Below are positions 14,443 through 16,100 of a stretch of 16,100 nucleotides of DNA, piece after piece. Location of the stretch: NCBI GenBank assembly GCA_039934475.1, contig JBDTMC010000143.1, positions 1-16,100 on the forward strand. Reading direction: 5' to 3'. The notes under the pieces are model-generated. The model searched no databases and was not told the DNA's origin. It saw nothing but the letters and a program-made list of their open reading frames with translations. Every line of letters begins with the position of its first letter. Within the stretch, counting starts at the first letter, position 1. The position numbers and the translations under genes were made by a program. Origin of the DNA: JBDTMC01 sp039934475. GTDB lineage: Bacteria > Acidobacteriota > Terriglobia > Bryobacterales > Bryobacteraceae.

Positions 14443-16100
14443 CTACCAGTAGAACTTCAACGCCAACTGGATCTGCCGCGCGTCATTGGGGTTGTTACGC
14501 GTAGAGAAGATCCGCCCAAAGTTGTTCGCGTCCTGGAAATTGGTATTTCCCGGATTGGCGAAGTTCGGAGTGTTGGTGAGGTTGAAAGACTCCGCTCGGA
14601 ACTCCATCCGGTACCGCTCTTTGATCGGAATCTGCTTGAACACAGAGAAATCCAGCTTGTGGTACGAAGGTCCGCTTACCGGAGTCAGGTAGCCGCCCAG
14701 CGGCGAATAGTCGGATTGGCCGATGGTTGTTGCTACTGCCGGATTGCTAAAGGCCGCCGCGTTGTAGAAGTGATTGATGTTCTGCGAACCGCCATAGGGA
14801 TCGCCGTTCACCAGTGCATAACAGCCCATGCCAGACGTAGTGGCCACGGTGCAGCCCACGCTCTGGGGCTGGCCCGAATACAGCGCCAGAATCCAGTTCA
14901 TGTCCCATCCGCCCAGCAGGATCTGGCTGACGCCCTTCATACTGTTGCCATAGCTGCGGCCCTTGCCGAATGGAAGTTGATAAGTGCCGGCGTAGCTCAA
15001 CGCATGTTTCACGTTGAACGAAGCCAGGCCGTAATCGTACGCGATGCCGAAGTTGGGCAGGTCTGGAGCGCGGAAGCCACCGACATTGCCCCCGCTCAAC
15101 AAGTCGCCCGCGTTGGTCAACGTCTTGGCAAAGGTATAGGACAACAGCATATCCAAGCCCTTGCTGAAGCGCCGCGTGTACTTGGTCTGTAGTGAGTGGT
15201 AATTGCTGGTCGCCGAGGTCCGGCCATACGGCTGGCCACGCGCGAAATCGGGCCACGGAATGTAGGGCGTCGGGTCAGTGCCAGGAGGCAAAATCTGGCG
15301 CGGCAAGTTCGACCCGGTGAACGTTTCAATATGCCGTCCCAGCGTACCCACATAGCCCACGTCCAGCGAGTTGCCCGGCAGGAACTCGTATTGCCAGGTG
15401 ATGTTGTACCCTTGCGTGTACGGCGTCTTGTAGTTGAACTCGATGCCGCGTAAGTTAAGCCCTGCGCCGTTCACCAGCGTTGGATCCAGCGGGATATGGG
15501 CCAAACCATTCGCCAGCGTTCCCGTCGCGCCATCGCCGAAGTGCACCGGCGTCCAGTCGTTCGGGGAAGGGAAGTTGAAGTCGAACTGGAACGGGTAGTT
15601 GTAGCCCAGGTTCGGATACCCGCCGCGGTTCTCAAACGAACCGTAGTAGATTCCGTATCCGCCGCGTAGCACCAGCTTCGAGGTCGCTTGATAAGCGAAG
15701 CCGAGCCGCGGCGCCAGGTTCGCCTTTTGTGAATTGCCCAGACCGGAACCCCACTCGTCGGAGTACACCAGTTGGATCCCATCCTTCGTCAGCAAGTTCT
15801 GGAACGTTTGCGAGAGACCCGGCTTGTCCTTCCGGCTGCCCGGAATGATGAACTTCGGATTCGCCCCCGGAACAAAATTCGCCTGCGCGCCATACTTCTC
15901 ACCAACCAGGCTGAACATGTCCCAACGAACGCCGAGATTGATGGTCAGTTTGCGCGTGACCTTCCAGTCATCCTGAAGGTAAAGGCCGGCATAGTATTTA
16001 TTGTTGGCAACGCCGCCGAAGTTCGACGCCGCTACCGAGTTCGCGCCGCCGAGTCCATCGTAGGCACTGCCTGGAGCCGACACCGGATTCAATAGAAACT
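14443..16100 (-). CDS. Oar-like TonB-dependent receptor, partial at right edge (C-terminal part)
   Basis: The minus-strand frame stays open to the right edge, giving 551 residues of the C-terminal barrel; the signal peptide, regulatory-like domain and plug lie beyond the window. A TTG at 16092 can be read as a start but is internal, since coding continues upstream. Barrel-typical stretches are YYAGLYLQDDWKVTRKLTIN, LGVRWDMFS, GYGIYYGSFENRGGY, LDFSVFKQIPIKERYRMEFR and FNLTNTPNFANPGN. The end RQIQLALKFYW is the family's aromatic-ending terminus and parallels RQIQLSMKILF of the receptor at 4753-8106. The two differ in the middle, so they are divergent paralogues and not a recent duplication. The substrate is unknown. 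The TPR gene follows on the same strand and may be co-transcribed. Confidence 0.9.
   Translation of the reverse strand, partial: FLLNPVSAPGSAYDGLGGANSVAASNFGGVANNKYYAGLYLQDDWKVTRKLTINLGVRWDMFSLVGEKYGAQANFVPGANPKFIIPGSRKDKPGLSQTFQNLLTKDGIQLVYSDEWGSGLGNSQKANLAPRLGFAYQATSKLVLRGGYGIYYGSFENRGGYPNLGYNYPFQFDFNFPSPNDWTPVHFGDGATGTLANGLAHIPLDPTLVNGAGLNLRGIEFNYKTPYTQGYNITWQYEFLPGNSLDVGYVGTLGRHIETFTGSNLPRQILPPGTDPTPYIPWPDFARGQPYGRTSATSNYHSLQTKYTRRFSKGLDMLLSYTFAKTLTNAGDLLSGGNVGGFRAPDLPNFGIAYDYGLASFNVKHALSYAGTYQLPFGKGRSYGNSMKGVSQILLGGWDMNWILALYSGQPQSVGCTVATTSGMGCYALVNGDPYGGSQNINHFYNAAAFSNPAVATTIGQSDYSPLGGYLTPVSGPSYHKLDFSVFKQIPIKERYRMEFRAESFNLTNTPNFANPGNTNFQDANNFGRIFSTRNNPNDARQIQLALKFYW

Noticed and set aside
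1..16100. CRISPR array, transposon, integron, tRNA or prophage features
   Set aside because: No regularly spaced repeats, terminal inverted repeats with a transposase, tRNA-like folds or phage genes were seen.

Overview
The window looks like chromosomal DNA of a GC-rich Gram-negative bacterium, most likely an acidobacterium of the Solibacter/Bryobacter type. This is inferred from gene families and not from any marker gene. The clues are two very large Oar-like TonB-dependent receptors with acidobacterial-style termini, a planctomycete/acidobacterium-type DUF1549 cytochrome-like protein, a sensor-less sigma-54 activator, and a circularly permuted ATP-grasp protein fused to an Alpha-E domain. 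No rRNA, tRNA, CRISPR array, insertion sequence or prophage gene was seen. Coding density is high; the longest non-coding stretch is about 200 bases.

Left part (1-4811): an incomplete DUF1549 gene runs off the left edge on the minus strand. Divergent from it is a plus-strand pair, a catechol-type O-methyltransferase and an NmrA-like NAD(P)-binding protein, 18 bases apart. Convergent with that pair is a CGNR zinc-finger (ABATE-domain) regulator. Its upstream region is shared with a divergent alpha/beta hydrolase gene that is tightly coupled to a MOSC-domain gene. The shared region carries a 10-base near-perfect direct repeat with an 11-base period, a good operator candidate. Together these genes resemble a small detoxification or redox module for small organic molecules; that role is inferred.

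Middle (4753-9903): the first complete Oar-like receptor (1117 aa, minus) lies just downstream of a PspF-like sigma-54 activator on the same strand. Its 3' end overlaps the MOSC gene tail-to-tail. Divergent from the activator is a BrnT toxin / RHH-type antitoxin pair.

Right part (9979-16100): a circularly permuted ATP-grasp plus Alpha-E fusion protein is followed 11 bases later by a transglutaminase-like protease. This gene set was predicted by others to be a peptide-ligating/peptide-cleaving system of unknown product. Convergent with it, on the minus strand, are a secreted TPR protein and, upstream of that, a second Oar-like receptor that runs off the right edge. A perfect 11-bp hairpin lies between the receptor stop and the TPR gene.

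The most promising less-understood locus is the ATP-grasp/Alpha-E/transglutaminase pair. The cleanest sequence-level observations are the operator-like direct repeat at 3215-3235, the antisense-encoded tail of the MOSC protein, and the hairpin at 14397-14434.
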